Source: Streptomyces flaveus | GTDB taxonomy: Bacteria; Actinomycetota; Actinomycetes; Streptomycetales; Streptomycetaceae | NCBI RefSeq assembly: GCF_014647675.1 | Contig: NZ_BMPQ01000003.1 | Coordinates: 145,098-209,097 of the forward strand | DNA: 64,000 nucleotides | Reading direction: 5' to 3' | Shown: one piece after another, positions 51,059 through 60,643 of the stretch | Numbering within the stretch: the stretch's first letter is position 1 | Layout of the letters: each line of letters starts with the position of its first letter | Notes under the pieces: model-generated | Seen by the model: only the letters and a program-made list of their open reading frames with translations | What the model was told of the DNA's origin: nothing | Databases searched by the model: none | Translations under genes and position numbers: made by a program

Positions 51059-54055
51059 ATGGCGACGCCGGGGCGCAGGAGCAGTACCTTCTCGCGGCTG
51101 CTGCGGCACGGTTTCACCGATCCGTCGGCCGCCGAGCGGCTTCTGGAGAGCGGCGAGCTGACGCCGGTGAGGAACGACCCGGTCCTGCTCGACGCACTCG
51201 GGGCGACAGCCGATCCGGACCTGGCGCTGCTCGGGCTCGTACGGCTCGTGGAGGCGCAGAAGGACCACGCGGGCCGGAGCGAGCTGCTGGACACGCTGAT
51301 CGCGGCGAAGCCGCTGCGCGACCGGCTCCTCGGAGTGCTCGGCGCCTCCGCCGCGCTCGGCGACCATCTCGCCCGGCACCCGCTCGACTGGCAGGCGCTC
51401 GTGATGTACGAGCCGCAGGACCTGCACCCCGGGATCGCGGAGTTCGAGCTCGGCCTCGCCGAAGCCGCCGACCCGGTGTCCCTGCGCGTCGCCTACCGCC
51501 GCTGCCTGTTGTCCATCGCCGCACGCGACGTGTGCGGAACCACCGACCTCGCCGAGACCGCCGCCGAACTCGCGGACCTGGCGACCGCCACCCTGCGCGC
51601 CGCGCTCGCCATCGCCCGGGCCGCCGCCCCCGAGGACGCCGCCATGTGCCGTCTCGCGGTCATCGCGATGGGCAAGTGCGGGGGACAGGAGCTGAACTAC
51701 GTCTCCGACGTCGACGTCATCTTCGTGGCGGAGGCCGTGGAGGGAGCCGACGAGGGCAAGGCCCTGCGGGCCGCGACCCGGCTCGCCTCCCACCTGATGC
51801 GGATCTGCTCCGAGACCACCGTCGAGGGTTCCATCTGGCCCGTCGACGCCAATCTGCGGCCGGAGGGCAGAAACGGCCCGCTGGTCCGTACGCTCTCCAG
51901 CCACCTCGCCTACTACCAGCGCTGGGCCAAGACCTGGGAGTTCCAGGCCCTGCTCAAGGCCCGGCCGGTCGCGGGGGACGTCGAACTCGGCGAGGAGTAC
52001 GTCGCCACGCTCGCCCCCCTCGTCTGGCAGGCAGCCGAACGCGAGAACTTCGTCCCCGACGTCCAGAAGATGCGCCGCCGCGTCGTCGAGAACATCCCCG
52101 TGGCCGAGATCGAGCGTGAGCTGAAGCTCGGTCCCGGTGGCCTGCGGGATGTCGAATTCGCCGTACAGCTCCTGCAGTTGGTGCACGGCCGGGCCGATAC
52201 GTCGCTACGGAGCCGGACCACGCTGGAAGCCCTGAAGGCACTGGCCGCGGGCGGCTACGTGGGGCGCTCCGACGCCGTACAGCTGGACGAGGCGTACAAG
52301 TTCCTGCGCCTGATGGAGCACCGCATCCAGCTCTACCGGCTGCGGCGTACGCATCTCGTGCCGGAGAGCGACGCCGATCTGCGCCGTATCGGCCGCTCGC
52401 TCGGCCTGCGCACCGACCCCGTCGCCGAGCTGAACCGCGAGTGGCGGCGGCACACCTCCGTCGTACGACGCCTGCACGAGAAGCTCTTCTACCGGCCGCT
52501 GCTCGACGCCGTGGCCCAACTCGCCCCCGGCGAGGCCCGATTGAGCGCGAACGCAGCCCGGGAGCGGCTGGTCGCTCTCGGCTACAAGGACCCGGCGTCC
52601 GCGCTGCGCCACCTGGAGGCGCTGGCGTCCGGGGTCAGCCGCAAGGCCGCGATCCAGCGGACGTTGCTGCCCGTGCTCCTTGGCTGGTTCGCGGACTCCG
52701 CCGACCCCGACGCGGGACTGCTCAACTTCCGCAAGGTGTCCGACGCCCTGGGCAAAACCCCCTGGTACCTGCGGCTGCTCCGGGACGAGGGAGCCGCCGC
52801 CGAGAACCTGGCCCGGGTCCTGTCCGCCGGACGGCTCGCGCCCGACCTGCTGATGCGGGCCCCGGAGGCGGTGGCACTGCTCGGCGACGGCGAAGGGGGC
52901 GGTCTCGGCCCCCGCGACCGTGCCCACCTGGAGCAGGAGATCCTCGCCGCCGTGGGGCGCGCCGACGGGGGAGAGGCCGCGGTCACCGCCGCGCGTGGGG
53001 TGCGGCGACGCGAGCTGTTCCGTACGGCCGCCGCCGACATCGTCCGCTCGTACGGCACGGAGGAGTCGCCCGCCGCGGCCGATCAGGGCGCGCTCGTCGA
53101 TCTGGTCGGCGGTGCGGTGTCCGACCTGACGGCCGCGACCCTCGCCGGGACGCTGCGTGCCGTCGTGCGACAGGGCTGGGGGGACACGCTGCCGACCCGG
53201 TTCGCGGTGATAGGGATGGGCCGGTTCGGCGGACACGAGCTGGGTTACGGCTCTGACGCGGACGTGTTGTTCGTGCACGAACCGCGCGAGGGCGTGGCCG
53301 AGCAGGAGGCCTCGCGGGCCGCCCATGCCGTGGTGTCGGAGATGCGGCGGCTGCTGCAGATCCCGAGCTCCGACCCGCCGCTGCTGATCGACGCCGATCT
53401 GCGGCCGGAGGGGAAGTCGGGGCCGCTGGTGCGGACCCTGAACTCGTACGAGGCGTACTACCGGAGGTGGTCCCTGGGGTGGGAGTCCCAGGCCCTGCTG
53501 CGGGCCGAACCCGTCGCCGGGGACGCGGACTTGGGGCAGCGGTTCATCGAACTGATCGACCCCCTGCGGTATCCCCCGGAGGGGCTCGGCGACGACGCCG
53601 TACGCGAGATCCGGCGGCTGAAGGCCCGGATGGAGTCCGAGCGCCTGCCCCGCGCCGCCGATCCCACCCTCCACACCAAGCTGGGGCGCGGCGGGCTGTC
53701 CGACGTGGAGTGGACGGTGCAGCTCCTCCAGCTCCAGCACGGCTGGGCGGAGCCGGGCCTGCGTACGACCCGTACGCGCGAGGCCCTGGCCGCCGCGTGC
53801 GCCGCCGGACTGATCTCCGCCGAGGACGCTTCGACACTGGACGAGGCGTGGGTGCTGGCCACTCGGGTGCGGAACGCGGTGATGCTGGTGCGGGGGCGGG
53901 CCGGGGACACGTTCCCGTCGGACGGGCGTGAGCTGGCGGCGGTGGGGCGGTATCTGGGGTTCGGTCCGGGGCATGTGGGCGACATGCTGGACGCGTACCG
54001 GCGTACGACGCGGCGGGCTCGGGGTGTGGTGGAGGAGCTGTTCTACGGGGGGTAG
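51059..54055 (+). CDS. glnE: Bifunctional [glutamine synthetase] adenylyltransferase/deadenylase
   Basis: A 998-residue enzyme that adds AMP to, and removes it from, a conserved Tyr of glutamine synthetase in response to nitrogen status. Two nucleotidyltransferase domains are intact: the N-terminal deadenylase with GQELNYVSDVDVIFV and the C-terminal adenylylase with GHELGYGSDADVLFV, each followed by a DUF294-like helical part (VEFAVQLLQLVHGR and VEWTVQLLQLQHGW). Start ATG 51059, RBS gagggga. Confidence 0.95.
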   Translation: MATPGRRSSTFSRLLRHGFTDPSAAERLLESGELTPVRNDPVLLDALGATADPDLALLGLVRLVEAQKDHAGRSELLDTLIAAKPLRDRLLGVLGASAALGDHLARHPLDWQALVMYEPQDLHPGIAEFELGLAEAADPVSLRVAYRRCLLSIAARDVCGTTDLAETAAELADLATATLRAALAIARAAAPEDAAMCRLAVIAMGKCGGQELNYVSDVDVIFVAEAVEGADEGKALRAATRLASHLMRICSETTVEGSIWPVDANLRPEGRNGPLVRTLSSHLAYYQRWAKTWEFQALLKARPVAGDVELGEEYVATLAPLVWQAAERENFVPDVQKMRRRVVENIPVAEIERELKLGPGGLRDVEFAVQLLQLVHGRADTSLRSRTTLEALKALAAGGYVGRSDAVQLDEAYKFLRLMEHRIQLYRLRRTHLVPESDADLRRIGRSLGLRTDPVAELNREWRRHTSVVRRLHEKLFYRPLLDAVAQLAPGEARLSANAARERLVALGYKDPASALRHLEALASGVSRKAAIQRTLLPVLLGWFADSADPDAGLLNFRKVSDALGKTPWYLRLLRDEGAAAENLARVLSAGRLAPDLLMRAPEAVALLGDGEGGGLGPRDRAHLEQEILAAVGRADGGEAAVTAARGVRRRELFRTAAADIVRSYGTEESPAAADQGALVDLVGGAVSDLTAATLAGTLRAVVRQGWGDTLPTRFAVIGMGRFGGHELGYGSDADVLFVHEPREGVAEQEASRAAHAVVSEMRRLLQIPSSDPPLLIDADLRPEGKSGPLVRTLNSYEAYYRRWSLGWESQALLRAEPVAGDADLGQRFIELIDPLRYPPEGLGDDAVREIRRLKARMESERLPRAADPTLHTKLGRGGLSDVEWTVQLLQLQHGWAEPGLRTTRTREALAAACAAGLISAEDASTLDEAWVLATRVRNAVMLVRGRAGDTFPSDGRELAAVGRYLGFGPGHVGDMLDAYRRTTRRARGVVEELFYGG

Positions 54056-54076
54056 ACGGGCTGAGAATCAGCCCGT

Positions 54077-54102
54077 CCGGGGGCGCCTCTGGGCACCCCC
54101 GG
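54077..54102. terminator. Hairpin between glnE and tetR
   Basis: Arms ccggggg (54077-54083) and cccccgg (54096-54102) with a 12-nt loop lie between the convergent genes. Confidence 0.5.
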
Positions 54103-54129
54103 CGGTAGCCAACGGGCCCGAGTCCAGCT

Positions 54130-54807
54130 TCAGGGGCTCCCCGCCGCGCCTGTCGCGAGCAGCCCGTTGACCACGATCGCCGCCAGTGATTCCGCGGTGG
54201 CCGTGAGCTGTTCCGGCGAGGCGGGCATGGGCCTGCCCAGCCGCCGCGTCAAAGGCCCCTCCAGGATTCCCGAGACGGGAGGGATGACGACGAAGAACAG
54301 CATGTCCATCGGGATGGGCGCCATGCGTCCGGAGGCGACGAGCCGCTCGATGCTCGGCATCATGAGCTGCAGGGTGGGGGCGATGTAGCGCTCGTACAGG
54401 TAGTCCAGCCGCTCGGTGTCCCGGGACAGTTCATCGAGCATGATCCGCTCGATCCGCGATGTGTCCGCGGCGGTCCGGTAGAAGCCGGTGATGAGCTGCC
54501 GCAGTTGCTCGGCGTCGTCGAGCGAGGGATCCACCTGTGCCAGACGCGCCAGTGGCGCCTCCAGAGCGGAGTCCATCGCCGCGCGCCAGAAGGCCGCCTT
54601 GGACCCGTAGCGGTCGTTGATGAAGTTGTGGCTGACACCCAGGCGGCGGGCCAGCTCGCGTGCGGAAGCACGCTCGTAGCCCAGCTCCGCGAAGGCCTCA
54701 AGGCCTCGCTGCAGGATGCTTTCCTCCTCGGGCACCGCGGGGGTGCCCGCACCGGGGCGCCCCGGCCGTCGAGTGGATTCGGCTCTTGCTCCCACCGTTG
54801 CCTCCAA
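54130..54807 (-). CDS. TetR/AcrR family transcriptional regulator
   Basis: A 225-residue regulator. The HTH reads ILQRGLEAFAELGYERASARELARRLGVSHNFINDRYGSK. The C-terminal domain has SRIERIMLDELSRDTERLDYLYERY and a hydrophobic MLFFVVIPPVSGILEG. It is divergent from the MpaB-family and DHA2 genes, with the perfect operator at 54908-54943 in between, so it probably represses both sides. The ligand is unknown. Confidence 0.9.
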   Translation of the reverse strand: MEATVGARAESTRRPGRPGAGTPAVPEEESILQRGLEAFAELGYERASARELARRLGVSHNFINDRYGSKAAFWRAAMDSALEAPLARLAQVDPSLDDAEQLRQLITGFYRTAADTSRIERIMLDELSRDTERLDYLYERYIAPTLQLMMPSIERLVASGRMAPIPMDMLFFVVIPPVSGILEGPLTRRLGRPMPASPEQLTATAESLAAIVVNGLLATGAAGSP

Positions 54808-54907
54808 GACTGGTTGCTGACTTTTTGCTCATGTCCGCGTGACCTGCGTTGCCTGCGTCCCGACAGGCGCTCCGCGGCCCTCTCGTGAACCCATGAACAG
54901 CTTACTT

Positions 54908-54943
54908 GACACCTGTCAGAATCAGGCTAACCTGACAGGTGTC
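54908..54943. promoter_or_regulatory. TetR operator, 12-bp arms
   Basis: gacacctgtcag (54908-54919) and ctgacaggtgtc (54932-54943) are perfect inverted repeats with a 12-bp spacer that contains part of the nested dyad tcagg-ctaa-cctga. It lies between the divergent tetR and MpaB-family genes. Confidence 0.85.
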
Positions 54944-55080
54944 AGAAATCGACCCTGTGATGCAGGGAAGCGACTTGAGCAGCCGTTTCCCAGAACTGAT
55001 CCGCGCGGATCGACACCCGAGCACGTCTCCCCCCTCACCCGGCGGCCGGACCGCCGTACCTGCTCGAAAGTGAGAACCCC

Positions 55081-56295
55081 ATGGATGCGAAGCACACGCC
55101 CCGCAAGGCCCCTGAGCGCGTGGTCGACCTGGATGCGGCGCGCCGTCGGTACGGCACCAGGGCCGACCATGTGGTGACCCTGCTCACCGCCGGGGACCCG
55201 CTCGCCGATGCCGTCATCGCCGAACTGGACTTCTACGGCCCGCGGGCCCGGCGTGCCCTCGACGCGGGCCTCAGGCGCGGCCTGCCCAGCCTTGGCCGAC
55301 AGCCCTCCGCGGCCATCGGCGCGCTGCTGAAGCACCTGGAGACCACCCCCACCTGGGTGGACCCGCTGCTGCTCCACAAGGGCGATGCCGTGAGCCTGTC
55401 CGTGCCCCCCATGTGGTTCGGGCTCTGCTCGATCACCGGCGCGCTCGCACACAGCTACGCCTCCCCGGCCACCGCACGACTGCTGGCCGCAACAGACAGG
55501 CCGGCGGACATGGCTGCCGCGCTCCGGCTCGCGGAGATGGGGGTGTGGGCGCGCCAGACCATACGGCCGGGAGGGCTGCTGCGCGGACGACCGGGGTACC
55601 TGGCCACGGTCGAGCTCCGGCTGGCCCATGCCCGTATGCGGGCCACGACCCTCACGGACTGGGACAGGGGCAGCTGGGGCCTGCCGATCGGCCAGCTCGA
55701 CATGGCCCGCACCTGGCTCGGCTTCACCCTCATCGCCTTCCAGGCCCTCACAGCCGTCGGCATCGACATCACCGACGAGGAGGAGCGCAGCCTCTACCAG
55801 TACTGGTCGTACGTCGCTCATCTCCTGGGGCTCGACGAACGCCTTTACAAGGACGTGGTCGACCACGCCGGCGCCCGCCGACTGCAGGACCTGCTGGACG
55901 CCACGACGGACACCCCCGACGAGAACTCGACGGCACTGACCGCCGCCATGGTCGACGCACAGGCCCGCGCGATGGCCGGCGCGCCGGGCGCCGTGCTGTC
56001 CGAGGAGCAGCTGCGCCACCTCATCGACAGCGTGCTGCGGCGGGCCTTCGGCGAGGAGTGGGGAGACCGCCTGGGCATCCCCCATGTCCCCGCCGCCACC
56101 GATCTCATGCCGCTGATCGGCCAGCTCAATCGCCAGGCCCGCTACTGGCAGACCTACTCCTCGGCCTCGGCCCCCGAAGCCCGCCGCCGGGCTCTGGAGG
56201 AATCAGGGCCGGAACTGCGAACAGCCGCACATTCCTGTGACGCCTCTTGCCGTCGTACCGCGGGAGCCGTTCGCCCGGGCGCCTGGGCGGCCTGA
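55081..56295 (+). CDS. Oxygenase MpaB family (DUF2236) protein
   Basis: A 404-residue all-helical protein similar to the MpaB/latex-clearing protein (Lcp) group, which uses a b-type heme for oxygenase reactions. Segments typical of it are LLLHKGDAVSLSVPPMWFGLCSITGALAHSYASP, AEMGVWARQTIRPGGLL and QALTAVGIDITDEEERSLYQYWSYVAHLLGLDERLY. No signal peptide is evident. It is the first gene after the TetR operator and runs into the DHA2 gene with a 253-bp gap, so a joint drug- or substrate-response unit is plausible. Confidence 0.72.
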   Translation: MDAKHTPRKAPERVVDLDAARRRYGTRADHVVTLLTAGDPLADAVIAELDFYGPRARRALDAGLRRGLPSLGRQPSAAIGALLKHLETTPTWVDPLLLHKGDAVSLSVPPMWFGLCSITGALAHSYASPATARLLAATDRPADMAAALRLAEMGVWARQTIRPGGLLRGRPGYLATVELRLAHARMRATTLTDWDRGSWGLPIGQLDMARTWLGFTLIAFQALTAVGIDITDEEERSLYQYWSYVAHLLGLDERLYKDVVDHAGARRLQDLLDATTDTPDENSTALTAAMVDAQARAMAGAPGAVLSEEQLRHLIDSVLRRAFGEEWGDRLGIPHVPAATDLMPLIGQLNRQARYWQTYSSASAPEARRRALEESGPELRTAAHSCDASCRRTAGAVRPGAWAA

Positions 56296-56548
56296 CTCTC
56301 CTTCCTGACGCGACGTCCTTCCGCGACCTTCCGCGATGTCCTTCCTGCGACACGCGACCGACGATGGCCGCCTCCGGGAAGGGAAGTCCCGCTTCCTCCG
56401 CGCCGCCTCACCTCGACCTCGCCGAGCAGTGACGGTCGGCGCCCCGGTCGCCTACCGCATCACCTGACGAGCTCCAACGACGCAGCCGTCCGACCCCGCA
56501 CCACCGAACGTTCCCTCTCTTTGTCCCACTTCTTCTGGAGTTCTCGTC

Positions 56549-58057
56549 ATGTCCCAAACCCCCGCGGACACGGCCGGCACGGCCACCGTGTCCACCCTCC
56601 CGTCCGCCGGCACACCGCCACCCCATCGCTGGTGGATCCTCGCCGTCATCGGCGTGGCCCAGCTCATGGTCGTCCTGGACGCGACGATCGTGAACATCGC
56701 CCTGCCCTCCGCGCAGAAGGACCTGGGCTTCTCCGACGGCGACCGGCAGTGGGTCGTCACCGCCTACGCCCTCGCCTTCGGCAGCCTGCTCCTGCTCGGC
56801 GGTCGTATAGGCGATCTGTTCGGCCGCAAGAAGACCTTCCTGGTCGGGCTGGTCGGCTTCGCCGGCGCCTCCGCCCTCGGTGGCGCCGCCACCAGCTTCG
56901 AGATGCTCATCGTCGCGCGGGCCGGGCAGGGCGTGTTCGGCGCGCTGCTCGCCCCGGCCGCGCTGGCCCTGCTGACCACGACCTTCACCGACGCCAAGGA
57001 ACGCGCCAGGGCCTTCGGCGTCTACGGCGCCATCGCCGGCGCCGGCGGCGCCATCGGCCTGCTCCTGGGCGGCCTGCTCACCGAGTACGCCGACTGGCGC
57101 TGGACCCTCTACGTCAACCTCGTCTTCGCCGTCGTAGCCTTTATCGGCGGCCTGCTCCTGCTCCAGCGCACCACCCGCGACAAGAGCGCAACGCTCGACA
57201 TCCCCGGCGCCCTCCTCGTCGGCGGCGGCCTGTTCGGTCTGGTCTACGGCTTCTCCAACGCCGAGAGCCACGACTGGAGCTCCCCGCAGACCTGGGGCTG
57301 GCTGGTCGCCGGAGCCGTCCTGCTCGCCGCGTTCACCTGGTGGCAGACCCGCTCCACCCACCCCCTGCTCCCCCTGAAGGTCCTGCTCGACCGCAACCGC
57401 GGCGCCTCCTTCCTCTCCGTACTGATCAGCGGCGCCGGCATGTTCGGTGTCTTCCTCTTCCTCACCTACTACCTGCAGCAGAGCCTGGGCTACACCCCCG
57501 TCGAGACCGGGCTCGCCTTCCTGCCCATGACCGCCACGCTCATGATCGGCGCCACCCTCGCCACCAGCGTGCTGACCCCCCGCCTCGGCCCCAAGCCGGT
57601 CGTACCGCTCGGCATGGGCCTGGCCGCCGCCGGCATGGTCTGGCTGACCGGCCTCGACCTGAACAGCAGCTACACCACCGGCGTCCTGCCGCCGATCCTG
57701 GTGGCGGGACTCGGCCTCGGCCTGGTGATCGCCCCGGCCATGAGCCTGGCCGTCGCCGGCGTGGACGCCGAGCACTCCGGTGTCGCCTCCGCCACCGTCA
57801 ACGCCATGCAGCAGGTCGGCGGCTCGATCGGCACGGCCCTGCTCAACACCCTCGCCACCAGCGCCGCCGCCGACTACCTCGTGGGCAAGGACCCCAGGGA
57901 CCCCGCCGTCCAGGCCCAGGCCGGCCTGGAGGCCTACTCCACCGCCTACTGGTGGTCGGCCGTCTTCTTCGCCGTCGGCCTGGTCGCCAGCGTGCTCTTC
58001 TACCGACGCGGTGTCCCCGCCGAGGACCCCGATGCGGCGCCCGTCGTCCACATGTGA
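56549..58057 (+). CDS. DHA2-family MFS drug exporter
   Basis: A 502-residue, 14-helix transporter. Helix 1 has MVVLDATIVNIALPSAQ, the DHA2 signature; motif A is GGRIGDLFGRKKTFLV; motif C region is GAIGLLLGGLLTEYADWRWTLYVNL. It exports drugs or metabolites with proton exchange. It follows the MpaB-family gene and is probably controlled by the same TetR protein. The gap before it has short repeated tracts of ttccgcga. Confidence 0.93.
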   Translation: MSQTPADTAGTATVSTLPSAGTPPPHRWWILAVIGVAQLMVVLDATIVNIALPSAQKDLGFSDGDRQWVVTAYALAFGSLLLLGGRIGDLFGRKKTFLVGLVGFAGASALGGAATSFEMLIVARAGQGVFGALLAPAALALLTTTFTDAKERARAFGVYGAIAGAGGAIGLLLGGLLTEYADWRWTLYVNLVFAVVAFIGGLLLLQRTTRDKSATLDIPGALLVGGGLFGLVYGFSNAESHDWSSPQTWGWLVAGAVLLAAFTWWQTRSTHPLLPLKVLLDRNRGASFLSVLISGAGMFGVFLFLTYYLQQSLGYTPVETGLAFLPMTATLMIGATLATSVLTPRLGPKPVVPLGMGLAAAGMVWLTGLDLNSSYTTGVLPPILVAGLGLGLVIAPAMSLAVAGVDAEHSGVASATVNAMQQVGGSIGTALLNTLATSAAADYLVGKDPRDPAVQAQAGLEAYSTAYWWSAVFFAVGLVASVLFYRRGVPAEDPDAAPVVHM

Positions 58058-58142
58058 TCCGCAGCAGGGAGTTCCCTCAACGAGTCCTCGACGGCACTCG
58101 ACCTCCACGGAGAACTCTCATGCCACGCACCCCGGGTGCCAC

Positions 58143-58182
58143 GCTCCGCCATCGCCGCCAGCACCGGCGGCGATGGCGGAGC
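58143..58182. terminator. Bidirectional terminator between MFS and PAP2 genes
   Basis: Perfect 17-bp arms gctccgccatcgccgcc (58143-58159) and ggcggcgatggcggagc (58166-58182) with a 6-nt loop. Confidence 0.88.
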
Positions 58183-58242
58183 ACTGTTCGAAGCTGCCGT
58201 CCTGCCCACTGTCCAGGCCGCACAACCCCCGGCTTCTGCCCC

Positions 58243-59121
58243 TCAGGCTCTGGTCGGCAGGAGCCGACGCTCCTGCCTGCGGGGCGGCGCCGGTACCAGT
58301 CGCGGCAGCGCGTACGGCAACGACCCGTACCAGACCCACGCCACCGCGAAGCCGAACGCCAGGCAGAGCAGGCCGCCCACCGCGTCCAGCCAGAAGTGGT
58401 TGGCCGTGGCGACGATGACCACCAGCGTGGCCGTGGGGTACAGGAGGCCGAGGACCCGTACCCAGGGGACGGAGGCGAGGGCGAAGATCGTCAGGCCGCA
58501 CCAGACGGACCAGCCGATGTGCATGGAGGGCATCGCCGCGTACTGGTTCGACATGTTCTTCAGGTCGCCGGAGGCCATGGAGCCCCAGGTCTGGTGGACG
58601 ACGACCGTGTCGATGAAGTCGTTGCCGTTCATCAGGCGGGGCGGCGCGAGCGGATACAGGTAGTAGCCGACGAGGGCGACACCCGTGGTCGCGAACAGCA
58701 CCATGCGGGTCGCCGCGTAACGGCCGGGATGGCTACGGAAAAGCCACACCAGGACACCGAGCGTGACGATGAAATGCAGTGTCGCGTAGTAGTAGTTCAT
58801 GCCGACGATCAGCCAAGTCACCGAATTCACGGCGTGGTTGACGCTCTCCTCGACGGCGATCCCGAGGTGGTGCTCCGCCTTCCAGATCCAGTCGGCGTTC
58901 CGCAGCGCCTGAGCCTTCTGCTCCGGAACGGCGTTGCGGACGAGCGAGTACGTCCAGTAACTCACCGCGATCAGAAGGATCTCGAACCAGAGGCGAGGGC
59001 GACGAGGCCTACGCAACCGGCGCAGGAAATCCTGGCCCGCGCGGCCCTCGACCTCGTCCGCGACGGGCGCCGGACCGGCCTGCTGAAGGCCTTCCGTAGC
59101 CGTCACCGTCGTCTCACCCAT
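58243..59121 (-). CDS. PAP2 superfamily membrane phosphatase (AUR1-like)
   Basis: A 292-residue protein with six predicted helices. PAP2 phosphatase motifs are PSMHIGWSVW (catalytic His) and HFWLDAVGG (His-x3-Asp), with the early motif region near PLAPPRLMNG. The AUR1-like arrangement (NYYYATLHFIVTLGVLVWLF) suggests lipid phosphate or phosphoinositol transfer. The substrate is unknown. Start ATG 59121. Confidence 0.88.
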   Translation of the reverse strand: MGETTVTATEGLQQAGPAPVADEVEGRAGQDFLRRLRRPRRPRLWFEILLIAVSYWTYSLVRNAVPEQKAQALRNADWIWKAEHHLGIAVEESVNHAVNSVTWLIVGMNYYYATLHFIVTLGVLVWLFRSHPGRYAATRMVLFATTGVALVGYYLYPLAPPRLMNGNDFIDTVVVHQTWGSMASGDLKNMSNQYAAMPSMHIGWSVWCGLTIFALASVPWVRVLGLLYPTATLVVIVATANHFWLDAVGGLLCLAFGFAVAWVWYGSLPYALPRLVPAPPRRQERRLLPTRA

Positions 59122-59229
59122 AGGGGAAGAGTCTGCCAGAGAATCCGTCTCCCACCGATCATCCGCCGGTCGGGTCCTGGTCGCACGTTCTACGCCTGAG
59201 GGACCTGTGGAAGCGGCGTTTTCTACTGC

Positions 59230-60357
59230 CTAAGGACGATTGCGATCCCCAGGGGACGAAGCGGTCGAACCCCGTACAACCAGCTCCGGCATGAACACGA
59301 ACTCACTGTGGGGAGCGGGTGTTCCGCCGATCTCCTCCAGCAGCGTCCGCACGGCCGCCTGCCCCATGGCAGGCACCGGCTTGCGGATCGTCGTGAGCGG
59401 CGGGTCGGTGAACGCAACGAGCGGGGAGTCGTCGAAGCCGACCACCGAGACGTCCCGCGGAACCTCCAGGCCACGCTGGCGCGCCGCACGGATCGCACCG
59501 AGCGCCATCATGTCGCTCGCGCAGACGACGGCCGTGCACCCGCGGTCGATCAGTGCGGTGGCCGCGGCCTGGCCGCCCTCCAGGGTGTAGAGCGAGTGCT
59601 GCACCAGGCGCTGCTCGACGTCGTCCGCACTCAGGCCCAGCAGGTCCTGCATCGTACGCACGAAGCCCTCGATCTTCCGCTGTACGGGCACGAACCGCTT
59701 CGGGCCCAGGGCGAGCCCGATGTTCGTGTGACCCAGCGAGACGAGGTGGGTGACGGCGAGGGTCATCGCCGCGCGGTCGTCCGGCGAGATGAACGGGGCT
59801 TGGACCTTCGGCGAGAAGCCGTCGACGAGCACGAAGGGGACGCCCTGGCCGCGCAGCTTCTCGTAGCGCTGCATGTCCGCGGAGGTGTCGGCGTGCAGGC
59901 CCGAGACGAAGATGATCCCGGCGACGCTCCGGTCGACGAGCATCTCCGTCAGCTCGTCCTCGGTGGAGCCGCCCGGAGTCTGGGTCGCGAGCACCGGGGT
60001 GTAGCCCTGCCGGGTCAGGGCCTGGCCGATGACCTGGGCGAGCGCCGGGAATATCGGGTTCTCCAGCTCCGGCGTGATCAGGCCGACCAGTCCCTCGCTG
60101 CGCTGCCGCAGCCGTACCGGGCGTTCGTAGCCGAGGACGTCCAGTGCGGCCAGTACGGACTGGCGGGTGGTGGCGGCGACGCCCGGCTTCCCGTTCAGGA
60201 CGCGGCTGACGGTCGCTTCGCTCACCCCCGCCTGGGCTGCGATGTCGGCAAGCCGTGTGGTCACAGGGGTGGACTGTACCGGCCGGGTGTCGCCCTGCTC
60301 ACCGATCCGGCGTGGTGGGCGGCCTGCCGGCCGGCCCGGTCCGGGCTGCTGGGTCAT
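59230..60357 (-). CDS. malR: LacI-family maltose repressor MalR
   Basis: A 375-residue repressor. The N-terminal HTH is TRLADIAAQAGVSEATVSRVLNGKPGV, with the hinge helix after it. The ligand-binding domain is of the periplasmic-binding-protein type (GLITPELENPIFPALAQVIG to VVGFDDSPLVAFTDPPLTTI). It is divergent from malEFG, and GCAAG/CTTGC dyads lie in front of both genes. In Streptomyces MalR represses the mal genes until maltose or maltotriose is present. Start ATG 60357 with gggag upstream. Confidence 0.92.
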   Translation of the reverse strand: MTQQPGPGRPAGRPPRRIGEQGDTRPVQSTPVTTRLADIAAQAGVSEATVSRVLNGKPGVAATTRQSVLAALDVLGYERPVRLRQRSEGLVGLITPELENPIFPALAQVIGQALTRQGYTPVLATQTPGGSTEDELTEMLVDRSVAGIIFVSGLHADTSADMQRYEKLRGQGVPFVLVDGFSPKVQAPFISPDDRAAMTLAVTHLVSLGHTNIGLALGPKRFVPVQRKIEGFVRTMQDLLGLSADDVEQRLVQHSLYTLEGGQAAATALIDRGCTAVVCASDMMALGAIRAARQRGLEVPRDVSVVGFDDSPLVAFTDPPLTTIRKPVPAMGQAAVRTLLEEIGGTPAPHSEFVFMPELVVRGSTASSPGDRNRP

Positions 60358-60380
60358 CGCGCTCCCTCATGGAAGTGGTG

Positions 60381-60402
60381 GCAAGAGCTTGCAGAGTCTT
60401 GC
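60381..60402. promoter_or_regulatory. MalR operator, malR side
   Basis: gcaag (60381-60385) and cttgc (60398-60402) form a dyad with 12 bp between, 24 bp upstream of the malR start. Confidence 0.65.
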
Positions 60403-60501
60403 ATAAGCAGTCCTGGCTGCTCTACGCCCGTGAGTAAGCGTCTCACGACGGTCGCTCCAGGGTCACGCCCGGATAACTTCGAAGATCTCTTGCGGTTTTT
60501 T

Positions 60502-60530
60502 GCTGCAAGGACTTTCGCAACTCTTGCAGC
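60502..60530. promoter_or_regulatory. MalR operator, malE side
   Basis: gctgcaag (60502-60509) and cttgcagc (60523-60530) are perfect inverted repeats with 13 bp between, about 115 bp before malE. The GCAAG/CTTGC halves match the malR-side site. Confidence 0.7.
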
Positions 60531-60643
60531 GCTGTTACGTTCAGCGTCGCCCGGCGGCGGCAGCGACGCAGTCCGCAGGCCGGCAGCGAGCGGCGGACGG
60601 GGCCGCTCTCCGGCCAACGGGCTTTCACCCTCAAGGAGAACTC

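Noticed and set aside
56296..56548. ttccgcga tracts before the DHA2 gene as an operator array
   Set aside because: Only a few imperfect copies with irregular spacing; probably low-complexity drift.
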